Assembly: GCA_902810075.1 (NCBI GenBank)
Contig: LR778135.1
Location: 2,170,001-2,234,000, forward strand
Source: Ruminococcaceae bacterium BL-6
GTDB lineage: Bacteria; Bacillota; Clostridia; Oscillospirales; Acutalibacteraceae
Length of the DNA: 64,000 nt
Direction of reading: 5' to 3'
Every line of letters begins with the position of its first letter. Position 1 is the stretch's first letter. The notes beneath the pieces are model-generated. The model had not been told where the DNA came from. It worked only from the letters and a program-made list of their open reading frames with translations, and ran no database searches. The position numbers and the translations under genes were made by a program. Shown here piece by piece: positions 47,857 to 57,490 of the stretch.

Positions 47857-49149
47857 ATGAAAGTTTCCGTTATCACGCTGGGCTGCAAAGTCAATCAGTA
47901 CGAATCCCAGGCCATGCTGGACCAGCTTGTCCTCGCGGGATTTTCGGCCTGCGGCGGCAAAGAGCCCAGCGACGTGGTGCTGATCAATTCCTGCACCGTA
48001 ACGGCCACCAGCGACCACAAGGTGCGGCAGACCCTGCACAGGGCCCGGCGGCAGAACCCGGGCGCGGTGATCGTGCTGACCGGCTGCATGCCGCAGGCTT
48101 TTCCCGAAGCCGCCGCGGCTCTGGAAGACGCCGACATCGTTCTGGGGAACTCCAACCGCGCTTCCCTTGTTCCGGATATCCGGAAATATCTTTCCACGCG
48201 CCGACGCATCGTCGACATTGTCCCGCATGAAAGCAAAGAGCCGTTTGAGCGCCTGGAGGTTTCGGACTTTCACGACCACACGCGCGCCTTTCTCAAAATT
48301 GAAGACGGCTGCAACCGTTTCTGCTCCTACTGTATTATACCCTATGCGCGCGGGCGCGTCCGTTCAAAACCGCTGAAAGACCTGAAACAGGAGCTGGAAA
48401 TTTTAAGCAGAAAGGGATACCGCGAAGCGGTGCTGACCGGCATCAACCTTTCCGCCTATGGGCAGGAGCTCGGCCTTCACCTGTGCGACGCGGTGGAAAC
48501 GGCCTGTTCCGTGCCCGGCGTGGAGCGCGTGCGGCTCGGGTCGCTGGAGCCGGAGCAGCTGAGCCTGTCCGTGATCCGGCGCCTGGCCGCCCAGGAAAAG
48601 CTCTGCCCGCAGTTCCACCTTTCCCTGCAGAGCGGATGCGACGAGACGCTCCGCCGCATGAACCGCCATTATTCCGCCGCGGAGTACCGCGAAATCGTCG
48701 AGAACCTGCGGAGCACGTTCGACAATCCCGCGATCACGACGGACATCATGGTGGGGTTCCCGGGGGAAACGGAAGAGGAGTTTTCGCGCTCCCTGCGCTT
48801 CGCACGGGAAACGGGCTTCGCGAAAGCGCATGTGTTCGCGTATTCCCGCCGGCCCGGAACCGCGGCGTACGGCGCGGAAAACCAGGTGCCGAACGCGGTG
48901 AAAGAGCGCCGCAGCCATGAGATGATCGCCGTGACCCGGCGCGGCATGCAGGCTTTTTTTGAAACGCAGACGGGCCGCACCGCCCGGGTGCTGTTCGAGC
49001 GGGAATACGAGCCAGGAAAATTCGAGGGCTATACGGAAAACTACACCCCGGTCAAGGCTGCCTGCGGCGAAAATGTGTGCGGAAAGATCCTGCCCGTACG
49101 CATCGTCCGGGCAAACGAGGACGACTGCGCGGGCGAAATTCTGCTCTGA
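47857..49149 (+). CDS. tRNA t6A37 methylthiotransferase MtaB
   Basis: A 430-aa enzyme turning t6A37 into ms2t6A37 in ANN-decoding tRNAs. N-terminal UPF0004 domain with three cluster cysteines (TLGCKVNQYES, NSCTVT, TGCMPQ), radical SAM motif Cys152-X3-Cys156-X2-Cys159 (DGCNRFCSYCIIPYARG), and C-terminal TRAM region (RTARVLFEREYE). The CKVNQYES start distinguishes MtaB from MiaB and RimO. GGAAAGG precedes ATG 47857. The downstream gene converges at 49151. Confidence 0.95.
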   Translation: MKVSVITLGCKVNQYESQAMLDQLVLAGFSACGGKEPSDVVLINSCTVTATSDHKVRQTLHRARRQNPGAVIVLTGCMPQAFPEAAAALEDADIVLGNSNRASLVPDIRKYLSTRRRIVDIVPHESKEPFERLEVSDFHDHTRAFLKIEDGCNRFCSYCIIPYARGRVRSKPLKDLKQELEILSRKGYREAVLTGINLSAYGQELGLHLCDAVETACSVPGVERVRLGSLEPEQLSLSVIRRLAAQEKLCPQFHLSLQSGCDETLRRMNRHYSAAEYREIVENLRSTFDNPAITTDIMVGFPGETEEEFSRSLRFARETGFAKAHVFAYSRRPGTAAYGAENQVPNAVKERRSHEMIAVTRRGMQAFFETQTGRTARVLFEREYEPGKFEGYTENYTPVKAACGENVCGKILPVRIVRANEDDCAGEILL

Positions 49150-49150
49150 A

Positions 49151-50407
49151 TCAGTTCAGCAGCTTGATGACGTTCTGCACTTCCTCTTTCGTTTGGTCGC
49201 TGTTGAAATAATCCCACGAATAGAACATGAATCCGCTTCCGCCCGACTGCCGGGCAAGCTGCACCTGCTTCGACAGGATGTCGGAGGACTTCTGCCAGGT
49301 GCCGCTGTCCGCGTCGGAGCCCGCCTTGTACAGGGCAAGGCCGTAATAAAGCTTCACCCCGGAATGGGTGACAAGCTCCCGCCACTGCTTCACCGCCGTG
49401 TCAAACGGCAGAACGGGATTTTCAAAATTATAATAGACCTGCGGGCAGATGTAATCGATATACCCGCCGGCACTGCACCACGAAACGACATCCGCGCCCA
49501 TTTTCAGGTCGTTCTGGATGTTTCCCTGCGGCGAGATCCCGAACACCACCTTCGGCTTTGCTTCTTTGATCTCTTTGTAGGTCAGCGAAACAAGGGCGTT
49601 GATATTGGCCTGGCGCCATTCGGACAGGCCCAGCGCCGAGCCGCTTTTGTTCGCCTGGCTCAGGTACGCCCCGTAGGAGCCGGTATCGAAGACGCTGCTT
49701 TCCGTGGGATAGAAATAATCGTCGAACTGAATCCCGTCCACGTCGTATTTTTCCACGATCTCCTTCACCCCGTTGGCGATCAGCTCCCGCACCTTGGGAT
49801 AGGCGGGATTATAGTAGATGCCGCTGTCGAGCTGAACCGTCCAGCCCTTGACGCCCTCTTCCTTCCAGCGGCTGTACGGGTTGCTCTGGGCGAGGATCGA
49901 CGGCGTGCTGCTCGTCTGGATCCGCAGCGGGTTGACCCACGCGTGGATTTTCAAGCCGGCTGCGTGCGCGGCCTTCACCATGTATTCCAGCGGGTCGTAC
50001 CCGGGGTTGACCCCCTGCGTGCCCGTGAGGATGTGCGACCACGGGAAATACTGCGAAGGGTAAAGCGCGTCGCCGAACGGCCGTACATGGACGATCAGGG
50101 TGTTCAGGCCCTTCTCCTTCGCGCCGGAGACGATCGCGTCGAATTTTTTGTGGAACGCCGTCTCGCTCTGATCTTTTTCCCCGTTCATGGCAAGGCTCAT
50201 ATAGGGGACCCAGACGGCGCGCATCTCGTCCCCGGACGCGGCGGGGGCGGAAGAATTTTCCCCGAAGATCCCGGCGGATGCCGGGGGCAGGGATTCCGTC
50301 TGCAGGGTTCCCGTCTTTCCTTCCGTTTTCATCGAAAGGAACACCGCGCCCGCCAGAAAAACGACGGCGGACAGCACCGCCCCGTATCGTTTCATCAAAC
50401 TGCTCAT
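49151..50407 (-). CDS. Exported GH10-like (GHL10) glycosidase
   Basis: A 418-aa protein with an N-terminal signal anchor (MKRYGAVLSAVVFLAGAVFL) and a family-10-like glycosyl hydrolase domain: EMRAVWVPYMSLAMN, LNTLIVHVRPFGDALYPSQY, GLKIHAWVNPLRIQ, KYDVDGIQFDDYFYP and YIDYICPQVYYNFENP. This is the DUF187/GHL10 group, common on Firmicute surfaces, with suspected activity on wall or exopolysaccharide. ATG 50407 with AAAGGA; the frame remains open further upstream but is not family-like. The leader carries a copy of the ~40-nt repeat (50429-50476). Confidence 0.87.
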   Translation of the reverse strand: MSSLMKRYGAVLSAVVFLAGAVFLSMKTEGKTGTLQTESLPPASAGIFGENSSAPAASGDEMRAVWVPYMSLAMNGEKDQSETAFHKKFDAIVSGAKEKGLNTLIVHVRPFGDALYPSQYFPWSHILTGTQGVNPGYDPLEYMVKAAHAAGLKIHAWVNPLRIQTSSTPSILAQSNPYSRWKEEGVKGWTVQLDSGIYYNPAYPKVRELIANGVKEIVEKYDVDGIQFDDYFYPTESSVFDTGSYGAYLSQANKSGSALGLSEWRQANINALVSLTYKEIKEAKPKVVFGISPQGNIQNDLKMGADVVSWCSAGGYIDYICPQVYYNFENPVLPFDTAVKQWRELVTHSGVKLYYGLALYKAGSDADSGTWQKSSDILSKQVQLARQSGGSGFMFYSWDYFNSDQTKEEVQNVIKLLN

Positions 50408-50428
50408 TTCCGCAATCCTTTCTCTTTT

Positions 50429-50476
50429 TACAGCAATTCCACTGATGACCGCGAACCCGGATCTGTTCCTCCGGAT
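50429..50476 (-). repeat. Leader-associated ~40-nt repeat, copy 4
   Basis: Read leftward: GAGGAACAGATCCGGGTTCG, CGGTCATCAGTGGAATTGCT, GTAAAAAG, running into the ribosome binding site of the GHL10 gene, as copy 3 does for the P-type ATPase gene. Confidence 0.55.
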
Positions 50477-50575
50477 GTTCGGTTCTTCTCTATTATTTAT
50501 AGTGCGCGACGGTCCCGAAAAAGACCTGTCCCGGCTGTAAATCTTCTGTAAACAAAACGAACGGAGGAAACCCGA

Positions 50576-50848
50576 ATGCCCCAGCAGCTTCTGACCGCAT
50601 ATTTCTGCCTGATCAGCCTGATCGCCGTGCTGACCGCGGTTTCGGACAAGCGCCGCGCGGAACGCCATCGGTACAGGGTGCCGGAAAGGACCCTTCTGCT
50701 GATTTCCGCGCTCGGCGGTTCTGCGGCAATGTTCCTCACCCTGCTCGCGATCCGCCACAAAACGAGGCGGAAAAAATTCATGATCGGCATCCCGGCGATT
50801 CTGCTCGCACAGATTTCCGTTTTCTTTTTTCTGGCCCGATGGTTCTGA
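50576..50848 (+). CDS. DUF1294 membrane protein
   Basis: A 90-aa protein with three hydrophobic helices and the DUF1294 pattern SDKRRAERHRYRVPERTLLL followed by ISALGGSAAMFLTLLAIRHK and TRRKKFMIGIPAILL. The family is small, membrane-embedded and uncharacterised. GGAGG precedes ATG 50576. It is 40 bp upstream of the CDP-alcohol phosphatidyltransferase gene and probably in the same transcript. Confidence 0.88.
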   Translation: MPQQLLTAYFCLISLIAVLTAVSDKRRAERHRYRVPERTLLLISALGGSAAMFLTLLAIRHKTRRKKFMIGIPAILLAQISVFFFLARWF

Positions 50849-50888
50849 CGGCGGAAAGGAAACGGCCCTCGAAGAGGAGGGTACGTCA

Positions 50889-51449
50889 ATGAACAAAAGG
50901 GTTTTCGTAAATGCGCTGACCGTCTCGCGGATTCCGCTTGCCGTTCTGTTCTGTTACGCGGTGCTCTCTGCCGCCAGCCCGTTTTTCCCCTGTATTTTTC
51001 TGTTTGCAGGAATCGCTGCGTCGGATTATTTCGACGGAAAGCTGGCCCGGAAATACGGCATTCAAAGCGCCGCGGGCGCTGTTCTGGATGTGGCGGCCGA
51101 TTTCTTCTTCATCCTCTCGGCCTGTCTGTCGCTGCATTCCCGCGGCCTGTTCCCCGGCTGGATGCTCGCGGTGATCCTGCTGAAATTTCTGGAATTCTGG
51201 GGCACCTCCGCCGTGCTCAAAAAAGGAATCGGAAACGCGCCCGTGTTTTTATTCGACCCTTTGGGCCGGATCGCGGCGGTCCTGTTCTATCTGCTGCCCG
51301 TTCTGATTCTGGCGCTTTCCCATTTTCTTCCCGCCGGCATCCGTCAGGCCGCCTCCGCGGTTCTCTACGCGGGGATGGCGGCCTGCGCCATCCTGTCCTC
51401 CATCTGGAGGATTTCCCTGCTGGCCAAAAGCCGGCGGCCCGATCCATAA
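50889..51449 (+). CDS. CDP-alcohol phosphatidyltransferase family protein
   Basis: A 186-aa membrane enzyme of the PgsA/CdsA-partner family that exchanges CMP for an alcohol head group. The full motif DX2DGX2ARX8GX3DX3D is present as SDYFDGKLARKYGIQSAAGA with VLDVAAD (about residues 45-71). Six helices are predicted. The acceptor (glycerol-phosphate, inositol, serine or other) cannot be told from the sequence. GAGGAGGG precedes ATG 50889. Confidence 0.88.
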   Translation: MNKRVFVNALTVSRIPLAVLFCYAVLSAASPFFPCIFLFAGIAASDYFDGKLARKYGIQSAAGAVLDVAADFFFILSACLSLHSRGLFPGWMLAVILLKFLEFWGTSAVLKKGIGNAPVFLFDPLGRIAAVLFYLLPVLILALSHFLPAGIRQAASAVLYAGMAACAILSSIWRISLLAKSRRPDP

Positions 51450-51535
51450 CATTTTCAGAAGGCGGCCGCTTTACCGGCAGATACCGGCTTCCGGTAAAAT
51501 TTTTTATTTTCTCCCGTACTCCGTCCGGGGTACGG

Positions 51536-51580
51536 ACAAAAGGAAAGGACGGCCCTGGGGCCGTCCCTTCCTTTTGCCTG
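51536..51580. terminator. Bidirectional terminator
   Basis: AAAAGGAAAGGACGGCCC pairs with GGGCCGTCCCTTCCTTTT. It closes both the rightward phosphatidyltransferase unit and the long leftward operon ending in leuS. Confidence 0.85.
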
Positions 51581-51595
51581 CTTTATTTTATGATT

Positions 51596-54004
51596 TTATT
51601 TTGCCACGATATTGACGAGCTTGCGGGGAACGTAAATTTCTTTTACGATGCGCTTCCCCTCGATTTCCGCCGCGACCTTTGAGACCGCCTCGGCCTTTTC
51701 CACCGCGGCCTTTTGGTCGATTCCGGCATCCACCGTCAGGCGGGCGCGGACTTTCCCGTTGACCTGCACGGCGATCTCCACCGTGTCATCCCGGCATTTC
51801 GACTCGTCGTACTCGGGCCATTTCTGCTGGGCCACAAAGCCTTCCCCGAGCTTCTGCCGGTCCCAGACCTCCTCGGTGATATGGGGCGCGAACGGGTTGA
51901 GCAGGATCGTCAGAATTTTCAGCTCGCCGCGCGTGACGGAGCCCGCCTCGGAAATATCGTTCATCAGCGCCATCATCGCGGCGATGGCGGTGTTGAATTT
52001 CAGGCATTCGATGTCCCCGCTTACTTTTTTGATCGTCTTGTGGAACGCGCTTTCCAGCCGGGGAGAGAGCTCGTCCCCGCCGGAAACCGTGTCCTGAAGG
52101 GCCCAGAAGCGCTCCAGAAAGCGGCGGCAGCCCTTGATGCTGGAGGTGTTCCACGGGGCGGCCTTCTCAAAATCGCCGATGAACATCTCGTACAGGCGCA
52201 GGGTGTCCGCGCCGTACTCGCTGACCATGTCGTCGGGGTTCACCACATTGCCGCGCGACTTGCTCATCTTTTCGCCGTTTTCGCCCAGGATCATGCCGTG
52301 GCTGGTGCGCTTCGCATACGGCTCCGGCGTAGGCACAACCCCGATGTCGTACAGGAATTTGTGCCAGAACCGGCTGTAGAGCAGATGCAGGGTGGTGTGC
52401 TCCATGCCGCCGTTGTACCAGTCGACCGGCGACCAGTAATCCATCGCCTCGCGGCTGGCGAGCGCCTTGTCGTTGTGGGGGTCCATATACCGCAGGAAAT
52501 ACCACGAGGAGCCGGCCCACTGCGGCATGGTGTCCGTCTCGCGCTTGGCGGGGCCGCCGCAGCGCGGACAGGTGGTATTCACCCACTCGGCCATATGGGC
52601 GAGCGGGGATTCGCCGGTATCGGTCGGCTCATAGGATTTCACCTGCGGCAGGGTGAGCGGAAGCTCGCTTTCCGGAAGAGGGACGTAGCCGCATTTGTCG
52701 CAGTGCACGATCGGGATCGGCTCGCCCCAGTAGCGCTGGCGCGAGAAGACCCAGTCGCGCAGCTTATAGTTCACCTTCGGGCGCGCGATTCCCTTTTCGG
52801 ACAGGGCCTGCGTGATTTTTTCCTTCGCCTCATCCACGGTCAGGCCGTTCAAAATTCCGGAATTGACGAGGATGCCGGACGCGCAGTCCGTAAAGGCCTC
52901 CTTTTCGACATCCCCGCCCTTGACGACCTCGATGATCGGCAGGCCGAACTTCTTCGCGAATTCCCAGTCGCGGGTATCGTGGGCGGGCACCGCCATGATC
53001 GCGCCGGTGCCGTAGGAGATCAGGACGTAGTCCGAAATGAAGATCGGGATCTCGCGGTTCGTCGCGGGGTTGATCGCGGTCACGCCGTCGAGCCGGACGC
53101 CCGTTTTATCCTTTGCGATCTCGGTGCGCTCAAAGTCGGACTTTCTTGCGGCCTCCTGCTGATAAGCCTGCACCTCGTCCCGGTTTTTCAGGGATTTCGC
53201 CCATTTTTCCAAAAACGGATGCTCCGGCGACATGACCATATAGGTGGCGCCGTAAAGCGTGTCGGGGCGCGTGGTGTAGACGGTCAGGATGTCCCCCTCG
53301 CTCGTCTTGAAGTCGATTTCCGCGCCGGTGGAGCGCCCGATCCAGTTTTTCTGCTGGGCCTTGACCCGCTCCGGGTAATCCACCAGGTCAAGGTCATCGA
53401 TCAGGCGCTGGGCGTACGCCGTGATTTTCAGCATCCACTGGGATTTCACCTTGCGGATCACCTCGCTGCCGCAGCGCTCGCACACGCCGTTGACGACCTC
53501 TTCGTTGGCGAGCACACATTTGCAGGAGGTGCACCAGTTGACCGCCATTTCTTTTTTATAGGCAAGCCCGTGCTTGAAAAGCTGCAGGAAAATCCACTGG
53601 GTCCATTTGTAATACTCCGGGTCCGTGGTGTTGATCTCGCGGGTCCAGTCAAAGGATATGCCGAGGGATTTGAGCTGCTGCTTGAAGCGGGCCACATTTT
53701 TCTTTGTGACGACGGCGGGATGCACGTGATTTTTGATCGCGAAGTTTTCGGTCGGCAGGCCGAACGCATCCCAGCCGATGGGATACAGGACGTTGTAGCC
53801 CTGCATGCGGCGCTTGCGCGCAATGATGTCGAGCGCCGTGTAGGAACGCGGATGGCCAACGTGCAGCCCCTGCCCGGAGGGGTAGGGAAATTCGATCAGC
53901 GCGTAGTACTTCGGCTTGTCCGTATGGTTGGAAGCGTGGAAAACGCCCGCTTCCTCCCATTTTTTCTGCCAGCGTTCCTCAATCGGTTTATGTTCGTATT
54001 TCAC
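51596..54004 (-). CDS. Leucyl-tRNA synthetase
   Basis: An 802-aa class I synthetase. The HIGH motif is HVGH (48-51, in [20 protein letters not shown]), the KMSKS motif is [15 protein letters not shown], and the editing domain holds [14 protein letters not shown] and the conserved [21 protein letters not shown]-terminal anticodon and Leu-specific domains follow. It is last in the operon; its start overlaps the rsfS stop by 17 bp. No T-box leader is found, so it seems not to be controlled by leucine tRNA charging here. Confidence 0.97.
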   Translation of the reverse strand: MKYEHKPIEERWQKKWEEAGVFHASNHTDKPKYYALIEFPYPSGQGLHVGHPRSYTALDIIARKRRMQGYNVLYPIGWDAFGLPTENFAIKNHVHPAVVTKKNVARFKQQLKSLGISFDWTREINTTDPEYYKWTQWIFLQLFKHGLAYKKEMAVNWCTSCKCVLANEEVVNGVCERCGSEVIRKVKSQWMLKITAYAQRLIDDLDLVDYPERVKAQQKNWIGRSTGAEIDFKTSEGDILTVYTTRPDTLYGATYMVMSPEHPFLEKWAKSLKNRDEVQAYQQEAARKSDFERTEIAKDKTGVRLDGVTAINPATNREIPIFISDYVLISYGTGAIMAVPAHDTRDWEFAKKFGLPIIEVVKGGDVEKEAFTDCASGILVNSGILNGLTVDEAKEKITQALSEKGIARPKVNYKLRDWVFSRQRYWGEPIPIVHCDKCGYVPLPESELPLTLPQVKSYEPTDTGESPLAHMAEWVNTTCPRCGGPAKRETDTMPQWAGSSWYFLRYMDPHNDKALASREAMDYWSPVDWYNGGMEHTTLHLLYSRFWHKFLYDIGVVPTPEPYAKRTSHGMILGENGEKMSKSRGNVVNPDDMVSEYGADTLRLYEMFIGDFEKAAPWNTSSIKGCRRFLERFWALQDTVSGGDELSPRLESAFHKTIKKVSGDIECLKFNTAIAAMMALMNDISEAGSVTRGELKILTILLNPFAPHITEEVWDRQKLGEGFVAQQKWPEYDESKCRDDTVEIAVQVNGKVRARLTVDAGIDQKAAVEKAEAVSKVAAEIEGKRIVKEIYVPRKLVNIVAK

Positions 54005-54371
54005 CGGATGTTCCTCCTATTTCCTTCAGAAAGCTGATATCAATATTTTCGGCGTCCTGCCACAGGCGGTCAAGGTCGTAAAACTGACGCGATTCTGCGG
54101 TAAAAACGTGAATGACTACATTTCCGTAATCCAACAGGACCCAGGAATTGGAACGGTAGCCCTCGATATGGTCCGCCGTAACGCCCGCTTCCTTCAGGCG
54201 GAACTCCACTTCGTCGGCCAGAGCCTTCACATGGGTGCTGCCGGTGCCCGTCGCCAGCACAAAATAATCCGCCAGAACGGAGATATCCCGAATGCCGAGA
54301 ATTCTGATCCTCTCGGCTTTTTTGCGGTCTAAAATCTCTGCGGCTTTTTTCGCCAGTTCAAGTGATGTCAT
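53988..54371 (-). CDS. Ribosome silencing factor RsfS
   Basis: A 127-aa protein: [60 protein letters not shown] and [20 protein letters not shown]. RsfS binds L14 on the 50S subunit and blocks subunit joining under starvation. Between yqeK and leuS, a conserved order (nadD-yqeK-rsfS). The C-terminus overlaps leuS by 17 bp. Confidence 0.95.
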   Translation of the reverse strand: MTSLELAKKAAEILDRKKAERIRILGIRDISVLADYFVLATGTGSTHVKALADEVEFRLKEAGVTADHIEGYRSNSWVLLDYGNVVIHVFTAESRQFYDLDRLWQDAENIDISFLKEIGGTSGEIRT

Positions 54372-54439
54372 TCAGTAACCACCATTCTTAAAAAATTAAA
54401 TGGGCCTGCGGCAATTCCGCATCTTAGCCGGAAATGCCG

Positions 54440-55015
54440 TTATTGCTGTCGATTCTGTGACAGAAGGACGTCGTTGTACGCCGAAAAGGTATCCGGATGA
54501 ATGGGCTTGTGCGCCTGCGCCAAATCGGCGAGGGTAAAGGCAAGGCCGGCAATCACGGCGGATTCCAGCCCCTTCTGGGCCGCCGCCCGGATTCCCTCCA
54601 CGCCGTCGTAATCGCGCTCGGCGGAAATGAAATCGGCGACGAATATGATCTTTTCCAAAACGGACATTCCGGCGCGCCCAGTCGTATGGTAGCGCACCGC
54701 GTTCAGAAGGTCGCGGTCCGCGATATGAAGCTCCCGTTCCAGGTAGGCCGCGCCCGCCATGGCGTGCCACAGCTTCGGCGCCCCCCGCTCGACATTTGTC
54801 AGTATTATACCAGAGGCTTCCATGATTTTCAACTGCTCATCCGGCGGGGCCTCCTTCATGATATCGTGCAGAAGACCGGCCTTTTGGGCTTTCTGCGTGT
54901 CCGCGCCGCACCGTTCGGCAAGCGCCTTCGCCTCCCGCGCCACATTGACGCAGTGCTGATAGCGCCGTTCCGAAAGAAGCGGTCTGATGATGTTTTCACA
55001 ATCCGAAAGAGTCAT
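54440..55015 (-). CDS. YqeK, HD-domain Ap4A hydrolase
   Basis: A 191-aa HD-domain enzyme: RYQHCVNVAREAKALAERCG, KAGLLHDIMKEAP, HAMAGAAYLERELHIADRDL, VRYHTTGRAGMSVLEKIIFV and ADFISAERDYDGVEGIRAAA, the YqeK signature. YqeK splits diadenosine tetraphosphate symmetrically to ADP. Start overlaps the nadD stop by 4 bp. The LytR-type gene often found between yqeK and rsfS is absent; instead a 68-bp gap contains an R1-like fragment (TTCCGCATCTTAGCCGGAAA). Confidence 0.92.
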   Translation of the reverse strand: MTLSDCENIIRPLLSERRYQHCVNVAREAKALAERCGADTQKAQKAGLLHDIMKEAPPDEQLKIMEASGIILTNVERGAPKLWHAMAGAAYLERELHIADRDLLNAVRYHTTGRAGMSVLEKIIFVADFISAERDYDGVEGIRAAAQKGLESAVIAGLAFTLADLAQAHKPIHPDTFSAYNDVLLSQNRQQ

Positions 55016-55620
55016 TGCAACGGGCCTCCATAAAGATGATTTTCCGCAATATACCGCGCCACCGGCTCCGGCACCAGGTCGCCGACCGGCTCCCCGGCCG
55101 CGGCTCGCCGGCGCACCAGGGTCGACGAGATCGGCAGGAATTCCAGGTCCGCGAGGAACGTGCGCGCGCCGAGCCCCTTCAGAAACTCAGCGTGCTCCCG
55201 GAGGGCCGCATATCTCTTCTCCCCGCGCGGGGCGGCGCAAAGGCGTGCAAGCTTCAGGATCACCGCGGATTCATGCCAGTTCTGCACCGTCAGAAACATG
55301 TCTTCGCCCATGATCAGGTTCAGCTCCGCGCCGGGATAAAGCCGGCTGAGCTCCCTCAGCGTATCGGAGGTATAGCTCGGCCCCCGGCGGTTCAGCTCGA
55401 TTTCCGAAACCTCGAACCCCGCCTCCCGCGCCGCCAGGCGGCACATGGCCAGCCGGTCCCCGGCCGGGGCAAGGTGCGGCGCGCGCTTGTGCGGCGGAAC
55501 GTTCGCGGGCACCAGGATCACCCGGTCGAACGGGATGCGTTCGGAGAATCCGCGCAGAAGGTGCAGGTGCGCGTTGTGGATCGGATTGAAGGTTCCGCCG
55601 AAAACGGCGATTTCCTGCAT
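55012..55620 (-). CDS. Nicotinate-nucleotide adenylyltransferase
   Basis: A 202-aa NadD forming deamido-NAD from nicotinate mononucleotide and ATP. GGTFNPIHNAHL (8-19) is the nucleotide-binding GXFXPXHXGH motif with Asn-Ala replacing the usual Asp-Gly in part; LIMGEDMFLTVQNWH and the C-terminal ISSTLVRRR complete the active site. Coupled with yqeK by a 4-bp overlap. Confidence 0.94.
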   Translation of the reverse strand: MQEIAVFGGTFNPIHNAHLHLLRGFSERIPFDRVILVPANVPPHKRAPHLAPAGDRLAMCRLAAREAGFEVSEIELNRRGPSYTSDTLRELSRLYPGAELNLIMGEDMFLTVQNWHESAVILKLARLCAAPRGEKRYAALREHAEFLKGLGARTFLADLEFLPISSTLVRRRAAAGEPVGDLVPEPVARYIAENHLYGGPLQ

Positions 55621-55637
55621 GGATCGTCTTCTCCTTT

Positions 55638-55961
55638 TTATTCTTTTGGGCGGGAGCCCCTCGCGGAAGGCTTCGGGAGCGTGATTTTGGGCTTCTTCGG
55701 ATTTCTGCGGTAAAGCACGAATTTCGCCCCGATCACCTGAACCACCTCGGCCCCGGTCTCGCCCGCGATCCGCTCCGCCGCCTCCCGCGGGGCAACGGAA
55801 GAAGCTTCCAGCGCCTTCCCCTTGATCAGCTCCCGCGCGGTCAGCGCTTCGTCGGCCTGGCGGATGACATCTTTGTCCACGCCGCCCTTTCCGATCATGA
55901 GGATGGTATCCGCCTGATTCGCGAGCGAGCGAAGATACGCGCGCTGTTTTCCTGTCATCAT
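55638..55961 (-). CDS. YhbY/CRS1-type RNA-binding protein
   Basis: A 107-aa CRM-domain protein: LTGKQRAYLRSLANQADTIL-type start, MIGKGGVDKDVIRQADEALT, ARELIKGKALEAS, AERIAGETGAEVVQVIGAKF and VLYRRNPKKPKI. It binds the pre-50S particle. A short basic Pro/Lys tail follows. Stop overlaps nothing; its start overlaps the rdgB stop by 4 bp. Confidence 0.93.
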   Translation of the reverse strand: MMTGKQRAYLRSLANQADTILMIGKGGVDKDVIRQADEALTARELIKGKALEASSVAPREAAERIAGETGAEVVQVIGAKFVLYRRNPKKPKITLPKPSARGSRPKE

Positions 55962-56563
55962 TTTCCAGCCTCCTTATTATTGTAACCGCTCCGGCTCAAT
56001 TTTTCCAGCTCGCGCGCAAGTTTTTCCAGCGCGCGGCCGCGGTGGCTGACCGCATCCTTTTCCGAGGGGGCCATCTGCGCGTAGGATTTCCCGTTCACCA
56101 GAAAGACGGGATCGTATCCGAAGCCGTCGTCCCCCTGAGGGGCGAAAGCGACGGTGCCCTCGCACCTGCCCTCGACGGCAACGACGCGGCCGCCCGGGAA
56201 CACGCAGCATATGGCGCTGACGAAACGGGCGGAGCGCTTTCCGGCCGGAACATCCTTCATTTCGTTCAAAAGCTTTTCGATGCGCTGCGCATCCGTTGCG
56301 CCCTCGCCGGCATAGCGGGCGGAGTAGACCCCCGGCGCGCCGCCGAGCGCATCCACCGAGAGGCCGGAATCATCCGCGACGGCCGGTTTCCCCGTGGCTC
56401 TGCACGCCGACTGCGCCTTTAAATACGCGTTTTCGGCAAAGGTCTTCCCCGTCTCCTCCACCGGCGGCAGCTCCGCCGTTTCCACCCCGATGCCCAGCGG
56501 CTTCAGGATGCGGACCAGCTCTTCTTTTTTCTTTTCATTATGGGTGGCGATGACAAAGTTCAT
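55958..56563 (-). CDS. XTP/dITP diphosphatase (RdgB/HAM1)
   Basis: A 201-aa house-cleaning pyrophosphatase removing ITP, dITP and XTP. FVIATHNEKKKEELVRILKP binds the triphosphate, KPAVADDSGLSVDALGGAPG and VYSARYAG are hallmark motifs, and GDDGFGYDPVFLVNGKSYAQM with SHRGRALEKL ends it. Four-base overlaps link it to ftsY and yhbY. Confidence 0.95.
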   Translation of the reverse strand: MNFVIATHNEKKKEELVRILKPLGIGVETAELPPVEETGKTFAENAYLKAQSACRATGKPAVADDSGLSVDALGGAPGVYSARYAGEGATDAQRIEKLLNEMKDVPAGKRSARFVSAICCVFPGGRVVAVEGRCEGTVAFAPQGDDGFGYDPVFLVNGKSYAQMAPSEKDAVSHRGRALEKLARELEKLSRSGYNNKEAGK

Positions 56564-57477
56564 GAGTTCTCCTTTTCAAACAATGCGGCGGCAAATTCGT
56601 CCGCGTCGAACGGCTGAAGGTCATCCAGCTGTTCCCCGACGCCGATCAGCTTGACCGGAAGGCCCAGCTCCCGCCGGATGGCGAGCACCACGCCGCCGCG
56701 CGCGGTGCCGTCCAGCTTGGTGAGGACGATGCCGGTAATGCCCGCGGCGCTCTGGAATTCCCTTGCCTGGCTGACCGCGTTCTGGCCCGTGGTGGCGTCG
56801 AGCACCAGAAGCACCTCTTTGTCGCACCCGGGCAGCTCGCGGTCGATGACGCGGCTGATCTTGGAAAGCTCATCCATCAGGTTTTTCTTGTTGTGGAGCC
56901 TTCCGGCGGTGTCGCAGATCACGACATCCATGCCGCGCGACTTCGCCGCGTCGATGGTGTCGAACACCACGGCCGCGGGGTCGGAGCCTTCGGTATGCTT
57001 GATCATCGGCACCCCGGCGCGCTGCGCCCAGACCTCAAGCTGCTCGATCGCCGCGGCGCGGAACGTATCCGCCGCGCCGAGGATCACCTTTTTCCCCTGT
57101 CCGGAAAGGCGGGCGGCCAGCTTGCCTGCGGTCGTCGTCTTCCCGGTGCCGTTCACGCCGATGACGAGGACCACCGACGGCCTGGTCGAGAGCGTCAGCT
57201 CTTCCCCGCCGCGCAGCATTTCGGCGACGATCTCCCGCAGCATCTCCCGGATCTCGGCCGGGTCGGTCACGCCCCGCTGCTTGATTCGGCTGCGCAGCTC
57301 CCCGCAGATTTCGGCGGATGTCGCGGCGCCCACATCCCCCAGGATCAGCAGCTCCTCCAGCTCATCAAAAAGGGACTCGTCGATTTTGGTAAAGGAATTC
57401 AGCATGGCGTCGATCTGACCGCTGATATTTTCCCTCGTCTTTTTCAGGCCGTCTTTAATCTTGTCAAAAAATCCCAT
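56560..57477 (-). CDS. SRP receptor FtsY
   Basis: A 305-aa GTPase, receptor for the Ffh/SRP-RNA complex. NG domain: VNGTGKTTTAGKLAARL (G1), AADTFRAAAIEQLEVWAQR, DVVICDTAGRLHNKKNLMDE (G3), VLTKLDGTARGGV (G4) and GVGEQLDDLQPFDADEFAAA. The acidic A domain is reduced to a short N-terminal part (MGFFDKIKDGLKKTRENISG), common in Firmicutes. ATG 57477 with AAGGAG upstream. It follows smc, the conserved smc-ftsY pair; the SRP RNA is encoded at 34437-34573. Confidence 0.96.
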   Translation of the reverse strand: MGFFDKIKDGLKKTRENISGQIDAMLNSFTKIDESLFDELEELLILGDVGAATSAEICGELRSRIKQRGVTDPAEIREMLREIVAEMLRGGEELTLSTRPSVVLVIGVNGTGKTTTAGKLAARLSGQGKKVILGAADTFRAAAIEQLEVWAQRAGVPMIKHTEGSDPAAVVFDTIDAAKSRGMDVVICDTAGRLHNKKNLMDELSKISRVIDRELPGCDKEVLLVLDATTGQNAVSQAREFQSAAGITGIVLTKLDGTARGGVVLAIRRELGLPVKLIGVGEQLDDLQPFDADEFAAALFEKENS

Positions 57478-57490
57478 GGCAAACTCCTTT

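Noticed and set aside
54005-54440. T-box leader for leuS
   Set aside because: leuS overlaps rsfS within an operon and no T-box or specifier structure is present.
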